This document shows, piece after piece, positions 1-8,453 of a stretch of DNA of 64,000 bases. Source of the DNA: Flavobacteriaceae bacterium CP2B (GTDB lineage Bacteria > Bacteroidota > Bacteroidia > Flavobacteriales > Flavobacteriaceae); NCBI GenBank assembly GCA_001683825.1, contig LXTR01000063.1, positions 1 through 64,000 of the forward strand. The letters are read 5' to 3'. Position 1 is the stretch's first letter; each line of letters opens with the position of its first letter. The position numbers were made by a program, and so were the translations under genes. Below the pieces are notes generated by a model that did no database searches, had not been told where the DNA came from, and saw only the letters and a list, made by a program, of their open reading frames with translations.

Positions 1-1286
1 CTGTTACAGCTTACATACACCACCTTTTCTGGTGCTATTTCCAGGATCTGGGAGACGACATCCTTATGCATTCCTTCACGGGGCGGGTCTGTGATGATTA
101 CATCCGGTTTCCCCTGGGTGGCGATGAATTGCGCATTGAAAAGCGCTTTCATGTCGCCCACAAAGAAGTGGGTATTGGTGATGCCGTTGTCTACCGCATT
201 CTGACGGGCCGCCGTAATGGCATCGGGGATAGCTTCTATACCTACCACCCTGGACGCATCCCGGGCCACAAACTGCGCGATGGTCCCGGTACCCGTATAG
301 AGGTCGTACACCAGTTCTGTTCCGCTCAGGCCGGCCAATTCCCTAACGGCCTTATATAGCACGTAGGCCTGTTCAGAATTGGTCTGGTAAAAGGATTTGG
401 CATGGATGCGGAACTGCAGTTCCTCCATGGTTTCAATGATGTAATCCCTGCCGGTAAAACAATGTACTTCCTGGTCGTATAGGGTATCGTTGGGTTTTTG
501 GTTGATCACGTAGAGCAGGGAGGTAACCTCGGGAAACGCCTGGCTGATATGCTCTAAAAGACGGCGACGGTGCGCTGCATGGTCTTCGTAAAACTGGACC
601 AGGACCATGATCTCCCCCGTTGAGGCGGTGCGTATCATCAGGGTGCGCAACAGGCCTTTTTGCTTTTTGGGGTTGAAGAAGGTCATCCCATGGTCCAGGG
701 CAAATTTTTTAACAGCAAGCCTGATGGCATTGGAGGGGTCTGCCTGCAGATGGCATTTTTTAATGTCGAGCACCTTATCCCACATCCCCGGAATATGGAA
801 CCCCAGGGCATTGCGGTCTTCAACCTCCTTACCGGAGGCGATCTCCTGCTCGGTCAGCCAACGGCTGTCGGAGAATGAAAACTCCATCTTATTCCGGTAG
901 AAATAGGGCGAACTGCATCCCAGGATGGGCGAGATCTTTGGCAGTTCAAGGTGGCCGATACGGGTGAGATTATCGGCAACTTCCTTTTCCTTGTACTGCA
1001 ACTGGTAGCGGTAGGCCATATCCTGCCATTTACACCCTCCGCATACCCCAAAGTGTTCGCATACCGGTTGGGTTCGCTTTTCTGAATATTTATGGAATTT
1101 GGTGGCAACGCCTTCAAAATAGGCTTTGCGCTTTTTGGTGGTAAGCACATCCACCACATCCCCGGGGACCGCGTTAGATAGGAAGATAACACGTCCGTCC
1201 GGGGCTTTGCCCAGGGCTTTACCCCTGGCGGCGGCCGTTTGCACCGCTACCTGTTCAAAGGTCAGTCTCTGCTTCTTTTTTCGCAT
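1..1286 (-). CDS. rlmD: 23S rRNA (uracil-5-)-methyltransferase RlmD, 3' end cut by window edge
   Basis: The reading frame runs off the left edge after about 428 codons. It encodes a TrmA/RlmD-family, SAM-dependent m5U methyltransferase that acts on 23S rRNA. The N-terminus is basic (MRKKKQRLTFEQ) and leads into a TRAM-like beta domain. An iron-sulfur cluster motif follows (CEHFGVCGGCKWQ), then the SAM-binding region (ELVYDLYTGTGTIAQF), the DPPREG motif and VYVSCN at the very edge. The last Cys is the expected catalytic nucleophile, so only a short C-terminal tail is missing. The start ATG is four bases beyond a -7 promoter element. RlmD is preferred over TrmA or RlmC on length and the Cys cluster, but the exact target uridine cannot be read from sequence. 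Confidence 0.9.
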   Translation of the reverse strand, partial: MRKKKQRLTFEQVAVQTAAARGKALGKAPDGRVIFLSNAVPGDVVDVLTTKKRKAYFEGVATKFHKYSEKRTQPVCEHFGVCGGCKWQDMAYRYQLQYKEKEVADNLTRIGHLELPKISPILGCSSPYFYRNKMEFSFSDSRWLTEQEIASGKEVEDRNALGFHIPGMWDKVLDIKKCHLQADPSNAIRLAVKKFALDHGMTFFNPKKQKGLLRTLMIRTASTGEIMVLVQFYEDHAAHRRRLLEHISQAFPEVTSLLYVINQKPNDTLYDQEVHCFTGRDYIIETMEELQFRIHAKSFYQTNSEQAYVLYKAVRELAGLSGTELVYDLYTGTGTIAQFVARDASRVVGIEAIPDAITAARQNAVDNGITNTHFFVGDMKALFNAQFIATQGKPDVIITDPPREGMHKDVVSQILEIAPEKVVYVSCN

Positions 1287-1290
1287 AGGA

Positions 1291-1298
1291 CAAATGTA
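1291..1298 (-). promoter_or_regulatory. -7 promoter element of rlmD
   Basis: On the minus strand this reads TACATTTG, a perfect match to the Bacteroidetes -7 consensus TAnnTTTG. It ends four bases before the rlmD ATG, so transcription would begin at or next to the start codon. The -33 position (19 bases further upstream) reads CTG instead of TTG. Confidence 0.5.
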
Positions 1299-1536
1299 CT
1301 AATCACATTCGAGTTCCCAGGGGTATTCACACAGCTTTCTATGACTTTTTGAATTCCTGGCAAGAACCGGCTTCATCATCGGCCCCGGGCCACCATGGGA
1401 GGTAAGGAAATTACTGTAAATAGGGGTTTCAGGCCCTGTTATTTCGTGAAATATTTGCTACTTTTACGGCACTGCATTTGGATGATTTCTCTCCTAAAGA
1501 AGGAATGGCTTAAGTTGGAATTTAATTACGAAGATC

Positions 1537-2829
1537 ATGTCTGTTATGGAATCAATCACTTCCAAGGATGCGATGGCATTGGAAGACAAGTACGGAGCCC
1601 ACAATTACCACCCGCTACCTGTGGTGCTCAGTAGGGGAGAAGGGGTTTATGTATGGGATGTGGAAGGCAAGAAATACTACGATTTCCTGTCGGCCTATTC
1701 CGCGGTAAACCAGGGTCATTGTCACCCGAAGATTATAGGAGCCCTTACCTCCCAGGCGAAAAACCTCACCCTGACTTCCAGGGCTTTTTACAACGATATG
1801 TTGGGGAGGTTTGAAAAATACGTGTCGGAGACGTTTAAGTTCGATAAGGTATTGCCCATGAACTCAGGGGCGGAGGCTGTGGAGACGGCCATCAAGATCT
1901 GCCGTAAATGGGGGTATGAAAAAAAGGGGATCGCTGAGAATGAAGTCCTTATCGTGGTTTGTAAAAAGAACTTTCACGGCCGTACCAGCACCATTGTCTC
2001 CTTTTCCAGCGATAAGCAGGCAAAGCGGCATTTCGGGCCGTTCTCCGGGGGGTTTGTAGAAATCCCCTATGATGACCCCTCAGCGCTTGCCAAGGTGCTC
2101 GAAACACACAAGGATGTCGCCGGTTTCCTGGTAGAGCCCATACAGGGAGAGGCAGGCGTAAACGTCCCGTCGGCTGCCTACCTGAAAGAAGTGAAAGCGC
2201 TTTGCGAACAGCACCATGTACTGCTGATAGCCGATGAGATCCAGACGGGAATCGCACGGACGGGGAAATTACTGGCTACCTGCGGGGACTGCAGTTGTCC
2301 AGACCGGCATTGCAGCGGCACCCCCGAGGTAAAGCCCGACATCCTTATCCTGGGGAAAGCACTATCGGGAGGGGCGTACCCCGTTTCCGCCGTCCTGGCC
2401 AATGACCCCATCATGGAAGTGATACAACCCGGGACCCATGGGAGTACTTTTGGGGGGAACCCCCTTGCAGCGGCCGTGGGCATGGCTGCCCTGGAGGTGG
2501 TAAAGGAAGAGCAGTTGGCAGCGAATGCCGATAAACTGGGGAAAATCTTCAGGGAAGAAATGACCCGGTTTGCCGAGACTTCCCCGGTCGTGGAAAAGGT
2601 TCGCGGGAAAGGGCTTTTAAACGCCATTGTCATTAATGATTCCCCTGACAGTTCCACTGCCTGGGAAATCTGTGTGGATATGAAGGAGCATGGGTTGTTG
2701 GCCAAACCCACCCATGGAAACATTATCCGGTTTGCGCCCCCCCTGGTGATGACCGAAGCACAACTCAGAGACTGTCTTTCCATTATTAAGGAGAGCCTCG
2801 GGAAATTTGAAAAATTGCTGGCCCATTAA
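1537..2829 (+). CDS. rocD: Ornithine--oxo-acid aminotransferase
   Basis: This is a class III PLP-dependent aminotransferase of 430 residues. It converts ornithine and a 2-oxo acid to glutamate semialdehyde and an amino acid, linking arginine/ornithine breakdown to proline and glutamate. Visible features are [10 protein letters not shown] (phosphate-binding region), the IADEIQTG motif with the PLP-contacting Asp, and ILGKALSGG with the Schiff-base Lys near residue 274. A short insert at residues 249-259 ([11 protein letters not shown]) holds four cysteines just before the PLP lysine. The gene stands alone, convergent with rplS, and ends in a shared terminator. The start could also be the ATG three codons downstream. 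Confidence in the family is high. Confidence 0.93.
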   Translation: MSVMESITSKDAMALEDKYGAHNYHPLPVVLSRGEGVYVWDVEGKKYYDFLSAYSAVNQGHCHPKIIGALTSQAKNLTLTSRAFYNDMLGRFEKYVSETFKFDKVLPMNSGAEAVETAIKICRKWGYEKKGIAENEVLIVVCKKNFHGRTSTIVSFSSDKQAKRHFGPFSGGFVEIPYDDPSALAKVLETHKDVAGFLVEPIQGEAGVNVPSAAYLKEVKALCEQHHVLLIADEIQTGIARTGKLLATCGDCSCPDRHCSGTPEVKPDILILGKALSGGAYPVSAVLANDPIMEVIQPGTHGSTFGGNPLAAAVGMAALEVVKEEQLAANADKLGKIFREEMTRFAETSPVVEKVRGKGLLNAIVINDSPDSSTAWEICVDMKEHGLLAKPTHGNIIRFAPPLVMTEAQLRDCLSIIKESLGKFEKLLAH

Positions 2830-2844
2830 AAATGGGGACTCCGC

Positions 2845-2880
2845 AAAAAAAAACCGCACCTTGATAGGTGCGGTTTTTTT
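2845..2880. terminator. Bidirectional terminator between rocD and rplS
   Basis: A seven-pair stem CCGCACC / GGTGCGG with a TTGATA loop is flanked by an A-run on the left and a T-run on the right. It can therefore end transcription from both convergent genes. Confidence 0.85.
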
Positions 2881-2897
2881 ATGATATGTATGGCGCC

Positions 2898-3248
2898 TTA
2901 GGAGCGCACTTCTTTAATCCTGGCTTTTTTACCGGTAAGGCCTCGGAAATAGAAAATACGGGCCCTGCGTACTTTTCCTTTTTTGTTCACTTCCACCTTC
3001 TGGAGGGCAGGCATGTTGACGGGGAAGATACGTTCCACGCCAACGGTACCCGACATCTTACGGATGGTAAAGGTTTCGGTGGCTCCGGAGCCCCTCCTTT
3101 GAATTACTACCCCCCTGAAAAACTGGGTTCGGGTTTTTTCGCCTTCCTTGATTTCGTAATAAACCGTAATCGTATCTCCTGCAGAGAATTCGGGGAAGTC
3201 TTTTTTTGGAACAAATTCGTCTTCAACAAATTTTAATAGGGATTCCAT
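2898..3248 (-). CDS. rplS: 50S ribosomal protein L19
   Basis: This is L19 (bL19), 116 residues, the usual bacterial length. It sits at the 30S-50S interface of the ribosome. Typical parts are the N-terminal helix (MESLLKFVEDEF), the FSAGDTITVYYEI segment, the RRGSGATETFTIRK stretch and the basic KVRRARIFYFRGLTGKKARI end. It lies downstream of trmD on the same strand, as in the common trmD-rplS order, but has its own canonical promoter and a hairpin leader in the 176-base gap. It may therefore be expressed at a higher level than trmD. Confidence 0.97.
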   Translation of the reverse strand: MESLLKFVEDEFVPKKDFPEFSAGDTITVYYEIKEGEKTRTQFFRGVVIQRRGSGATETFTIRKMSGTVGVERIFPVNMPALQKVEVNKKGKVRRARIFYFRGLTGKKARIKEVRS

Positions 3249-3318
3249 CGTGCTACTGTGTTTTAAAGGTTGTTAAAACCAACATTCACGGACCTCGCCA
3301 GAGGTTGGTTTTAATCGA
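3249..3318 (-). promoter_or_regulatory. Structured 5' leader of rplS
   Basis: Between the rplS promoter and its ATG lies an 11-base perfect inverted repeat. Its arms are at 3273-3283 and 3304-3314, and a small CCTC/GAGG stem sits in the 20-base loop. The predicted transcript begins just before the outer arm, so nearly the whole leader folds into one hairpin. No T-run follows it, so it is not a plain terminator. Position and shape suggest an autoregulatory ribosomal-protein leader or an mRNA-stabilising 5' hairpin; this is inference. Confidence 0.6.
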
Positions 3319-3321
3319 CTG

Positions 3322-3351
3322 CAAAATTAGGGATTATTTGGTGATACACAA
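3322..3351 (-). promoter_or_regulatory. Promoter of rplS
   Basis: On the minus strand, TTG (3349-3351) is followed after exactly 19 bases by TAATTTTG (3322-3329). This matches the Bacteroidetes -33/-7 consensus TTG-N19-TAnnTTTG in full. The start of transcription would fall near 3318. Confidence 0.75.
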
Positions 3352-3424
3352 GTAAAAAAGGGTGTTTTTGCTGGAAGAACCCGGCAGTCCATACTCGATC
3401 CCGTTCCCGCCGCATGCCGGAGCC

Positions 3425-4099
3425 CTATTCGAGCAGGTCCGGACGCAGCTTTCTGGTACGTGAAAGGGCCTGCTCTTCCCGCCATTTTTCTATGTTGGGG
3501 AGATCGCCTCCCAACAGGATTTCCGGAACCTTCAACCCCTTGTATTCACGGGGCCGTGTGTAGACCGGGGGGGCCAGCAGGTTGTCCTGAAAGGTATCGG
3601 TGAGGGCCGATGTTTCATCGTTCAGGACCCCGGGCAAAAGGCGTATGATGGCATCGCAAAGGACTGCGGCGCCTAATTCTCCGCCTGAGAGGACATAGTC
3701 CCCGATAGAGATCTCCCGGGTGATCAGGCTGTCGCGAACCCGTTGGTCTACGCCCTTATAATGCCCACAGAGGATGATGAGGTTCCCCGACATGGATAGT
3801 TGGTTCGCCATTTTCTGATTGAGGGTGGCCCCGTCAGGGGTCATGTAGATGATCTCATCGTAGCTGCGTTCGCCTTTTAGCCGGGAAATGCATTTGTCTA
3901 TGGGTTCAATCATCAGGACCATCCCAGCCCCTCCGCCAAACTGGTAATCATCTACCTGTTTATAGCGATTGTCCGTGTAATCTCTTAGGTTGTGCACCTG
4001 CACTTCCACCAGGCCTTTTTCAACAGCCCTTTTAAGGATGGAAGCATTAAAAGGACTCTCCAGCAATTCCGGCAGAACCGTAATGATATCAATGCGCAT
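3425..4099 (-). CDS. trmD: tRNA (guanine(37)-N1)-methyltransferase
   Basis: TrmD (224 residues) uses SAM to methylate G37 next to the anticodon, which prevents +1 frameshifting. It is a SPOUT-fold enzyme. The start [13 protein letters not shown] is typical. The trefoil-knot motifs are present: [25 protein letters not shown] and [13 protein letters not shown], followed by the DDETSAL-like linker ([11 protein letters not shown]) and the basic C-terminal helical domain. A GNAT gene lies four bases upstream and rplS downstream on the same strand. Confidence 0.96.
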   Translation of the reverse strand: MRIDIITVLPELLESPFNASILKRAVEKGLVEVQVHNLRDYTDNRYKQVDDYQFGGGAGMVLMIEPIDKCISRLKGERSYDEIIYMTPDGATLNQKMANQLSMSGNLIILCGHYKGVDQRVRDSLITREISIGDYVLSGGELGAAVLCDAIIRLLPGVLNDETSALTDTFQDNLLAPPVYTRPREYKGLKVPEILLGGDLPNIEKWREEQALSRTRKLRPDLLE

Positions 4100-4103
4100 G
4101 GCG

Positions 4104-4574
4104 TTATTTTTCTCGATGCCCCGGAAGGGGGTTATCGGCTTGCCAAAAGTAGTGAAAACAATGCGAATCTTTTTCCCAGCCCAGGCGTTCGTACAGCAAC
4201 TGTGCCGGGTTGTCTACCCCCGTTTCCAGCGCCAGGCCTTTATGGCGGGTCTCCCTGCAGTACTCCTGCGCCTTTCGCAGCAATAACGCGCCAATCCCGT
4301 TTTTCCGGAACGCCTTGGCTACAAACAAATCATTAAGTATATATAAGGGTTGGAGGCTTACGGATGAAAAACTCCGGAACAATTGGGTAAAACCCGCGGG
4401 CTCCGTATTCAGGTAAGCCATAAAAACAACAGACTCCCCCCTTTCCATGCGCTCGGAGAGGAACTTTTCGGATCCGGCCCTATCCGGGGCTTGTTTGTAA
4501 AATTCCCTGTACTGGTCAAACAGGGGGACCAGCTGGGGGAGATGCGTCCTGCCTGCCTTGATGATCGCTACCAT
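4104..4574 (-). CDS. GNAT-family N-acetyltransferase
   Basis: This 156-residue protein is a single GNAT acetyltransferase domain. The acetyl-CoA motif [17 protein letters not shown] shows the R-x-x-G-x-G pattern near residue 95, and YERLGWEKD near the C-terminus is the usual motif B region. No substrate can be assigned. It ends four bases before trmD on the same strand, so the two are probably co-transcribed. A strong terminator isolates it from the gene upstream. Confidence 0.85.
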   Translation of the reverse strand: MVAIIKAGRTHLPQLVPLFDQYREFYKQAPDRAGSEKFLSERMERGESVVFMAYLNTEPAGFTQLFRSFSSVSLQPLYILNDLFVAKAFRKNGIGALLLRKAQEYCRETRHKGLALETGVDNPAQLLYERLGWEKDSHCFHYFWQADNPLPGHREK

Positions 4575-4575
4575 A

Positions 4576-4608
4576 TAAAAATGAAAAGGGGCCCGTTACG
4601 GGCCCTTT
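4576..4608 (-). terminator. Terminator after the coiled-coil membrane gene
   Basis: On the minus strand a ten-pair GC-rich stem (AAAGGGCCCG / CGGGCCCCTTT, one bulged base, TAA loop) is followed by TTTTCATTTTTATA. It directly follows the stop of the gene at 4611-5231. Confidence 0.8.
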
Positions 4609-4610
4609 GG

Positions 4611-5231
4611 TTATTTTGATTTCCTGTATTTGTTGATCTCGTCCTGCAACTGCCTGCTGATGCGCTGTTCCCTTTCCAGGGCCCGGCGCCTGTGGTCCTC
4701 ATACTCCGCTTCCAGGTCAGACAGGTTGACTTTGGCTTCCTGCGTTAGGTAATTGCTGCGCCTGAACTTATAGATAAATAGGAGCAACAACAGCAAAAGC
4801 CCCAGGATGATCGTCCAAAGGATAAAGTTGTAGCTGCCTTTGGATACCTGTGCCCCAAGCAATGACATGCTGTCTTTTTCTTCCGTTACCTGGCTGAGGT
4901 TGTCCGTGGTTTCCTTGAGTTGGTTGTTAAGGGAGGTAATGGTAGACTCATGGCCGGCTATGGTGGCTTTCAGCTGGGCCGCCTGGGTATTGGCCGCGTT
5001 AATGGAATCGAGTACGTTGGCGCGCAATTTATCGAGGTTGATCGTACGCACCACCTCATATCTTTTGCCTTCGGCGTTGTAATTGCCCGAACTCTTGTAT
5101 ACGTATTCAAACTGACTTTCTATGGTACCCCCGTCCAAGGAGGGCTCTGCTTCCTCCTGTTGGCCATACTGCCACTGAAATGACAGCAATGCCAAAAGCA
5201 CGGTAAGTAATCCTAACCCTTTAGTGTTCAT
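4611..5231 (-). CDS. Uncharacterised secreted/anchored coiled-coil protein
   Basis: No family was recognised with certainty. The 206-residue protein begins with a signal-peptide-like stretch (MNTKGLGLLTVLLALLSF) cut near QWQYGQ. An extracytoplasmic part follows, then a coiled coil at about residues 75-120 (QAAQLKATIAGHESTITSLN). One strong transmembrane helix (FILWTIILGLLLLLLLFIY) leads to a charged cytoplasmic tail rich in Arg and Glu. Proteins like this near trmD are sometimes mislabelled as tRNA methyltransferases; nothing in the sequence supports that. It has its own terminator. A role as an envelope sensor or scaffold would be a guess. Confidence 0.7.
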   Translation of the reverse strand: MNTKGLGLLTVLLALLSFQWQYGQQEEAEPSLDGGTIESQFEYVYKSSGNYNAEGKRYEVVRTINLDKLRANVLDSINAANTQAAQLKATIAGHESTITSLNNQLKETTDNLSQVTEEKDSMSLLGAQVSKGSYNFILWTIILGLLLLLLLFIYKFRRSNYLTQEAKVNLSDLEAEYEDHRRRALEREQRISRQLQDEINKYRKSK

Positions 5232-5378
5232 GTAATTGGTACTTAATGTTAGTAATTAGATTCAGAGATAGAACTAAGGTAGTTCAATAAACTCAATTAA
5301 TAAAACAAAACGAAACTTAGCCCATGGGCAGGATCCGTCATTTTTACAACGGCGTATTTGCCACTTTGGTATAAGGAA

Positions 5379-6830
5379 TTAATAATAGGTGAATCTTCTT
5401 ACCTGGGCGATATACTTTGACAGGCGGATCACCTGGTGCGCGTACCCGTATTCATTGTCATACCATACGTACAGGATAATGTTTTTGCCCCCCGGGGAAA
5501 CGATGGTGGCATTGCTGTCATAAATGGCGGGGGCAGAGGTTCCGATAATGTCGGTAGAAACCAGTTCATTGCTTAGGGAATACTTGATTTGTTCGACCAG
5601 GTCGCCTTCCAAAGCGTACTTTTTTATGATGGTGTTGATTCCTTCCTTGCTGGTCCTGGTCTTGAGTTCCAGGTTCAGGATGGCAAGGGAACCATTGGGT
5701 ACTGGGACCCGGATGGCGTTGGAGGTTAATTTTCCCTCGAGCGAGGGCAGGGCTTTGGCCACGGCCTTCCCTGCACCGGTTTCGGTAATGACCATGTTCA
5801 AAGCGGCAGCCCTTCCACGACGGTACTTCCCGTGCATGTTGTCTACCAGGTTTTGGTCGTTGGTGTAGGCGTGGATGGTCTCCAGGTGCCCTTTTTTAAT
5901 GCCCAGGGAATCTTCCACCACTTTCAGGATGGGGGTAATGGCGTTGGTGGTACAGGAAGCGGCAGAATAAATGCGGGTAGTATCCGGGTCAAACTCCGTC
6001 TGGTTCACCCCGTGGACAATGTTGGGAACATCTTTCCCTGGGGCGGTGAGCAAGACCTGGCCGGTTCCTTTAGATTGCAGGTGTTTGCCCAGGGAGGCCT
6101 TATCCCTGTAGGCTCCCGTATTGTCGATGACAAGCGCGTTGTCAATGCCATATTTGCGGTAATCGATTTCTTCCGGGGAAGCCGCACTGATCATGTGTAC
6201 CGTAGTGCCGTTGATGATCAGGGCCTTTTCCCTGAAATCGGTTTCCACAGTGCCGCTGAACAAGCCGTGTACCGAGTCTGTCCGCAGCAAAGCGGCCCGC
6301 TTCTTCAATATGTCGTCGGTGAGTTCCCCACGGGTGACAATGGCCCTCAGCCGTAGCTGGTTGCCCTTCCCGGTCTTGGCCATGAGTTCCCTGGCGAGTA
6401 GCCTGCCTATACGCCCAAAACCATACAGGATGACGTCTTTGGGTTGAATTTCCCGGCTGTTTTGGGCCCCTTTGAGCTTATCAAGCACAAAGGCCTTCAC
6501 ATCCTGGTAGTTTTCCTGGGTATCGGTATGGTACTCGTAGGTGAGTTTTCCAATATCCAATTTGGAAGGGGGAAGGGGGATATCGTTGATGGCCCTGAGG
6601 AGCTCTACGGAGTCGAAGATGGAGATGGGCTTCTGTACAAACTCACCGGCATACTCATGCAGGTTGATGATATCGCTTACATTTTTGTCGATGATCTGGT
6701 TCTTGAAAAGCACCACTTCTATTGACTTGTCGTACCATAGGTCACTGATAATCTTTATGAATTCTGTGGTAGCCTTGCGACGGTCGGCCTGGAATGCCAA
6801 TTCCTTTTCATAAGATTTTAAGGTATTCAT
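5379..6830 (-). CDS. gap: Glyceraldehyde-3-phosphate dehydrogenase, long form
   Basis: This catalyses oxidative phosphorylation of glyceraldehyde-3-phosphate with NAD(P)+. The GAPDH core starts near residue 130 (VILYGFGRIGRLLARE, Rossmann motif). The catalytic Cys lies near residue 293 in SAASCTTNAITP, and the C-terminal WYDNEYGYAHQV motif is present. An N-terminal extension of about 130 residues, absent from ordinary 335-residue GAPDH, gives 483 residues in all. This long form is known in Bacteroidetes. Its extension has no function readable from the sequence. Whether it serves glycolysis or gluconeogenesis is unknown. A -7 element lies 19 bases upstream of the ATG. Confidence 0.92.
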   Translation of the reverse strand: MNTLKSYEKELAFQADRRKATTEFIKIISDLWYDKSIEVVLFKNQIIDKNVSDIINLHEYAGEFVQKPISIFDSVELLRAINDIPLPPSKLDIGKLTYEYHTDTQENYQDVKAFVLDKLKGAQNSREIQPKDVILYGFGRIGRLLARELMAKTGKGNQLRLRAIVTRGELTDDILKKRAALLRTDSVHGLFSGTVETDFREKALIINGTTVHMISAASPEEIDYRKYGIDNALVIDNTGAYRDKASLGKHLQSKGTGQVLLTAPGKDVPNIVHGVNQTEFDPDTTRIYSAASCTTNAITPILKVVEDSLGIKKGHLETIHAYTNDQNLVDNMHGKYRRGRAAALNMVITETGAGKAVAKALPSLEGKLTSNAIRVPVPNGSLAILNLELKTRTSKEGINTIIKKYALEGDLVEQIKYSLSNELVSTDIIGTSAPAIYDSNATIVSPGGKNIILYVWYDNEYGYAHQVIRLSKYIAQVRRFTYY

Positions 6831-6849
6831 GGTTCTGTTATTTTGGATG

Positions 6850-6857
6850 CAAAAGTA
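6850..6857 (-). promoter_or_regulatory. -7 promoter element of the GAPDH gene
   Basis: On the minus strand this reads TACTTTTG, matching TAnnTTTG. Transcription would start near 6846, giving a leader of about 15 bases. No TTG is present at the -33 spacing. Confidence 0.45.
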
Positions 6858-6892
6858 TATATTTCAAACGTTTTCGAATGAATTATGGTATA

Positions 6893-6921
6893 TAAAAAAA
6901 CACCCCAGGGGGGGTGTTTTT
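6893..6921. terminator. Terminator after the HtrA protease gene
   Basis: An A-run plus CACCCC pairs with GGGGTG plus a T-run around a four-base AGGG loop. It sits just past the HtrA stop and, by symmetry, can work in either direction. Confidence 0.8.
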
Positions 6922-6939
6922 TTTTAAGGTGCGGGTCTC

Positions 6940-8328
6940 TTACTGGAAGATGAGGCGCTCTTTTTCGCCTTTCTCGTTGATCATGGTGATACTGGTCTTT
7001 CCATATCGGGAGATACTTCCAAAGAGGGTCCTCGCTTCCTCTATATCATGGATGGCTTTATCATCGACCGCAATGATTACTTTGCCTTGCAGGCCGTAAC
7101 CCCGATAGGTTTCGGGTACTCCGGTGATCTTTACCCCTATATCGGTCTTAAAGCGTTTTTTGTCTTCCTTGGAAAGGTTTTTGACCTTCAGGCCCATGAC
7201 AGGGACTACAACTGACTGCCGCTCTTTGAGTTCCACGTCTACCACTTTGAGTTCCCCGTCCCTGTCAATGGTCACGTGTACGATATCGCCCGGCCGCTTG
7301 GTAGAAACATATCCGGTAAGGTCCGCGAACTTGTGTACCTTGATATCGTCTACCTTTTTTATGACGTCTCCTGGTTGCAGGTTGGCTTCTTCGGCCCCCG
7401 AATCCTCCTCAACGCCGTCAATATAGACCCCGTCGATCTCGTTGATCCCTTTTTCCACGGCATATGGGGTACTGAGCCTGGGCGAAGTAATCCCCAGGAT
7501 ACCCTTCTGTACATCGCCATATTCTAAAATGTCTTCGACGACCTTCTTGGCAATATTGCTGGGCACCGCGAACGAGTATCCCACATAAGAACCGGTTTGG
7601 GAGGTGATCGCGGTATTGATCCCTATGAGGTCACCATTAGTGTTCACAAGGGCCCCACCGCTGTTTCCCGGGTTCACCGCCGCATCGGTCTGGATAAAAG
7701 ACTGGTTCCTTCCCAGGTCTCGGGCTTTGGCGCTTACGATACCTGCGGTAACTGTAGAGGTCAGGTTAAAGGGATTTCCAACGGCCAGCACCCATTCTCC
7801 TATCTTGGTATTGTCCGAATCGCCGAACGCCAGGTAAGGGAGCCTGTCGTCTGCTTCGATTTTGATCAGCGCAATGTCCGAATTGGGGTCTGTTCCGATG
7901 ATTTCAGCCACATAGGTTTTGTTGTTGTTCAGGGTAACGCTTAATTCATTCGCCTTGGCAATCACGTGGTTGTTGGTCACAATATACCCGTCGGGGGAAA
8001 TGATCACGCCAGACCCTGTTCCTACCTGCGAGCGCTGCCGGCTTTCTGAGCCATAAAAGAACTCGAATAGCCCGCCTGGCTGGCTGACGGTAACGTTTTT
8101 CACGTGCACTACGGAGTTCACCGTGTTTTCTGCCGCCACTGTAAAGTCTACTTCGTTGATCCCCGCACCCTTAAAGGAAGTTGGGCTGTTACTCGTAGTA
8201 AAAACAGGTATTTCCTGGTCCTCGGTGACCATCGCATAAGATGGTTTTTCAAAGAAAAGTTTGTAGGTCGTCAGGGTAATGGCCCCTGCGAATATCGAAA
8301 CTATCAATAAACTGCTTATTCGTTTCAT
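6940..8328 (-). CDS. Periplasmic Do-like serine protease (HtrA/DegP family)
   Basis: This 462-residue envelope protease/chaperone handles misfolded exported proteins. An N-terminal hydrophobic helix (SSLLIVSIFAGAITLTTY) serves as signal or anchor. The trypsin-like domain has the full triad: His121 in TNNHVI, Asp151 in SDIALIKI and Ser223 in PGNSGGALVN. Two PDZ-like regions follow, the first around residues 270-370 (EDSGAEEANLQPGDVIKKV) and a second, less regular one up to the end. It is a single-gene unit with its own terminator. DegP and DegQ cannot be told apart here. Confidence 0.92.
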   Translation of the reverse strand: MKRISSLLIVSIFAGAITLTTYKLFFEKPSYAMVTEDQEIPVFTTSNSPTSFKGAGINEVDFTVAAENTVNSVVHVKNVTVSQPGGLFEFFYGSESRQRSQVGTGSGVIISPDGYIVTNNHVIAKANELSVTLNNNKTYVAEIIGTDPNSDIALIKIEADDRLPYLAFGDSDNTKIGEWVLAVGNPFNLTSTVTAGIVSAKARDLGRNQSFIQTDAAVNPGNSGGALVNTNGDLIGINTAITSQTGSYVGYSFAVPSNIAKKVVEDILEYGDVQKGILGITSPRLSTPYAVEKGINEIDGVYIDGVEEDSGAEEANLQPGDVIKKVDDIKVHKFADLTGYVSTKRPGDIVHVTIDRDGELKVVDVELKERQSVVVPVMGLKVKNLSKEDKKRFKTDIGVKITGVPETYRGYGLQGKVIIAVDDKAIHDIEEARTLFGSISRYGKTSITMINEKGEKERLIFQ

Positions 8329-8430
8329 AAATACTGTTTTATGATGTTCATCGTAAAATTAAAAGTTTTTCAGGGCGGTTATTTCAGTTTAACTCCTTTT
8401 TAACTGGTCAAAATTCGATGAATAAAGTCC

Positions 8431-8438
8431 TATCTTTG
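8431..8438 (+). promoter_or_regulatory. -7 promoter element of dapF
   Basis: TATCTTTG matches TAnnTTTG. It overlaps the longest possible reading frame of dapF (from 8418), which argues that translation begins at 8454 instead. No clear -33 TTG was found. Confidence 0.5.
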
Positions 8439-8453
8439 TGCTACAAAACAGCT

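Noticed and set aside
1395-1634. Small plus-strand reading frame upstream of rocD
   Set aside because: It overlaps the true rocD start in another frame, has no family-like content and no promoter of its own.
3258-3317. rplS leader hairpin as an ordinary terminator of trmD
   Set aside because: It is downstream of trmD on the same strand, but no T-run follows, and a complete rplS promoter immediately precedes it, so it lies within the rplS transcript.
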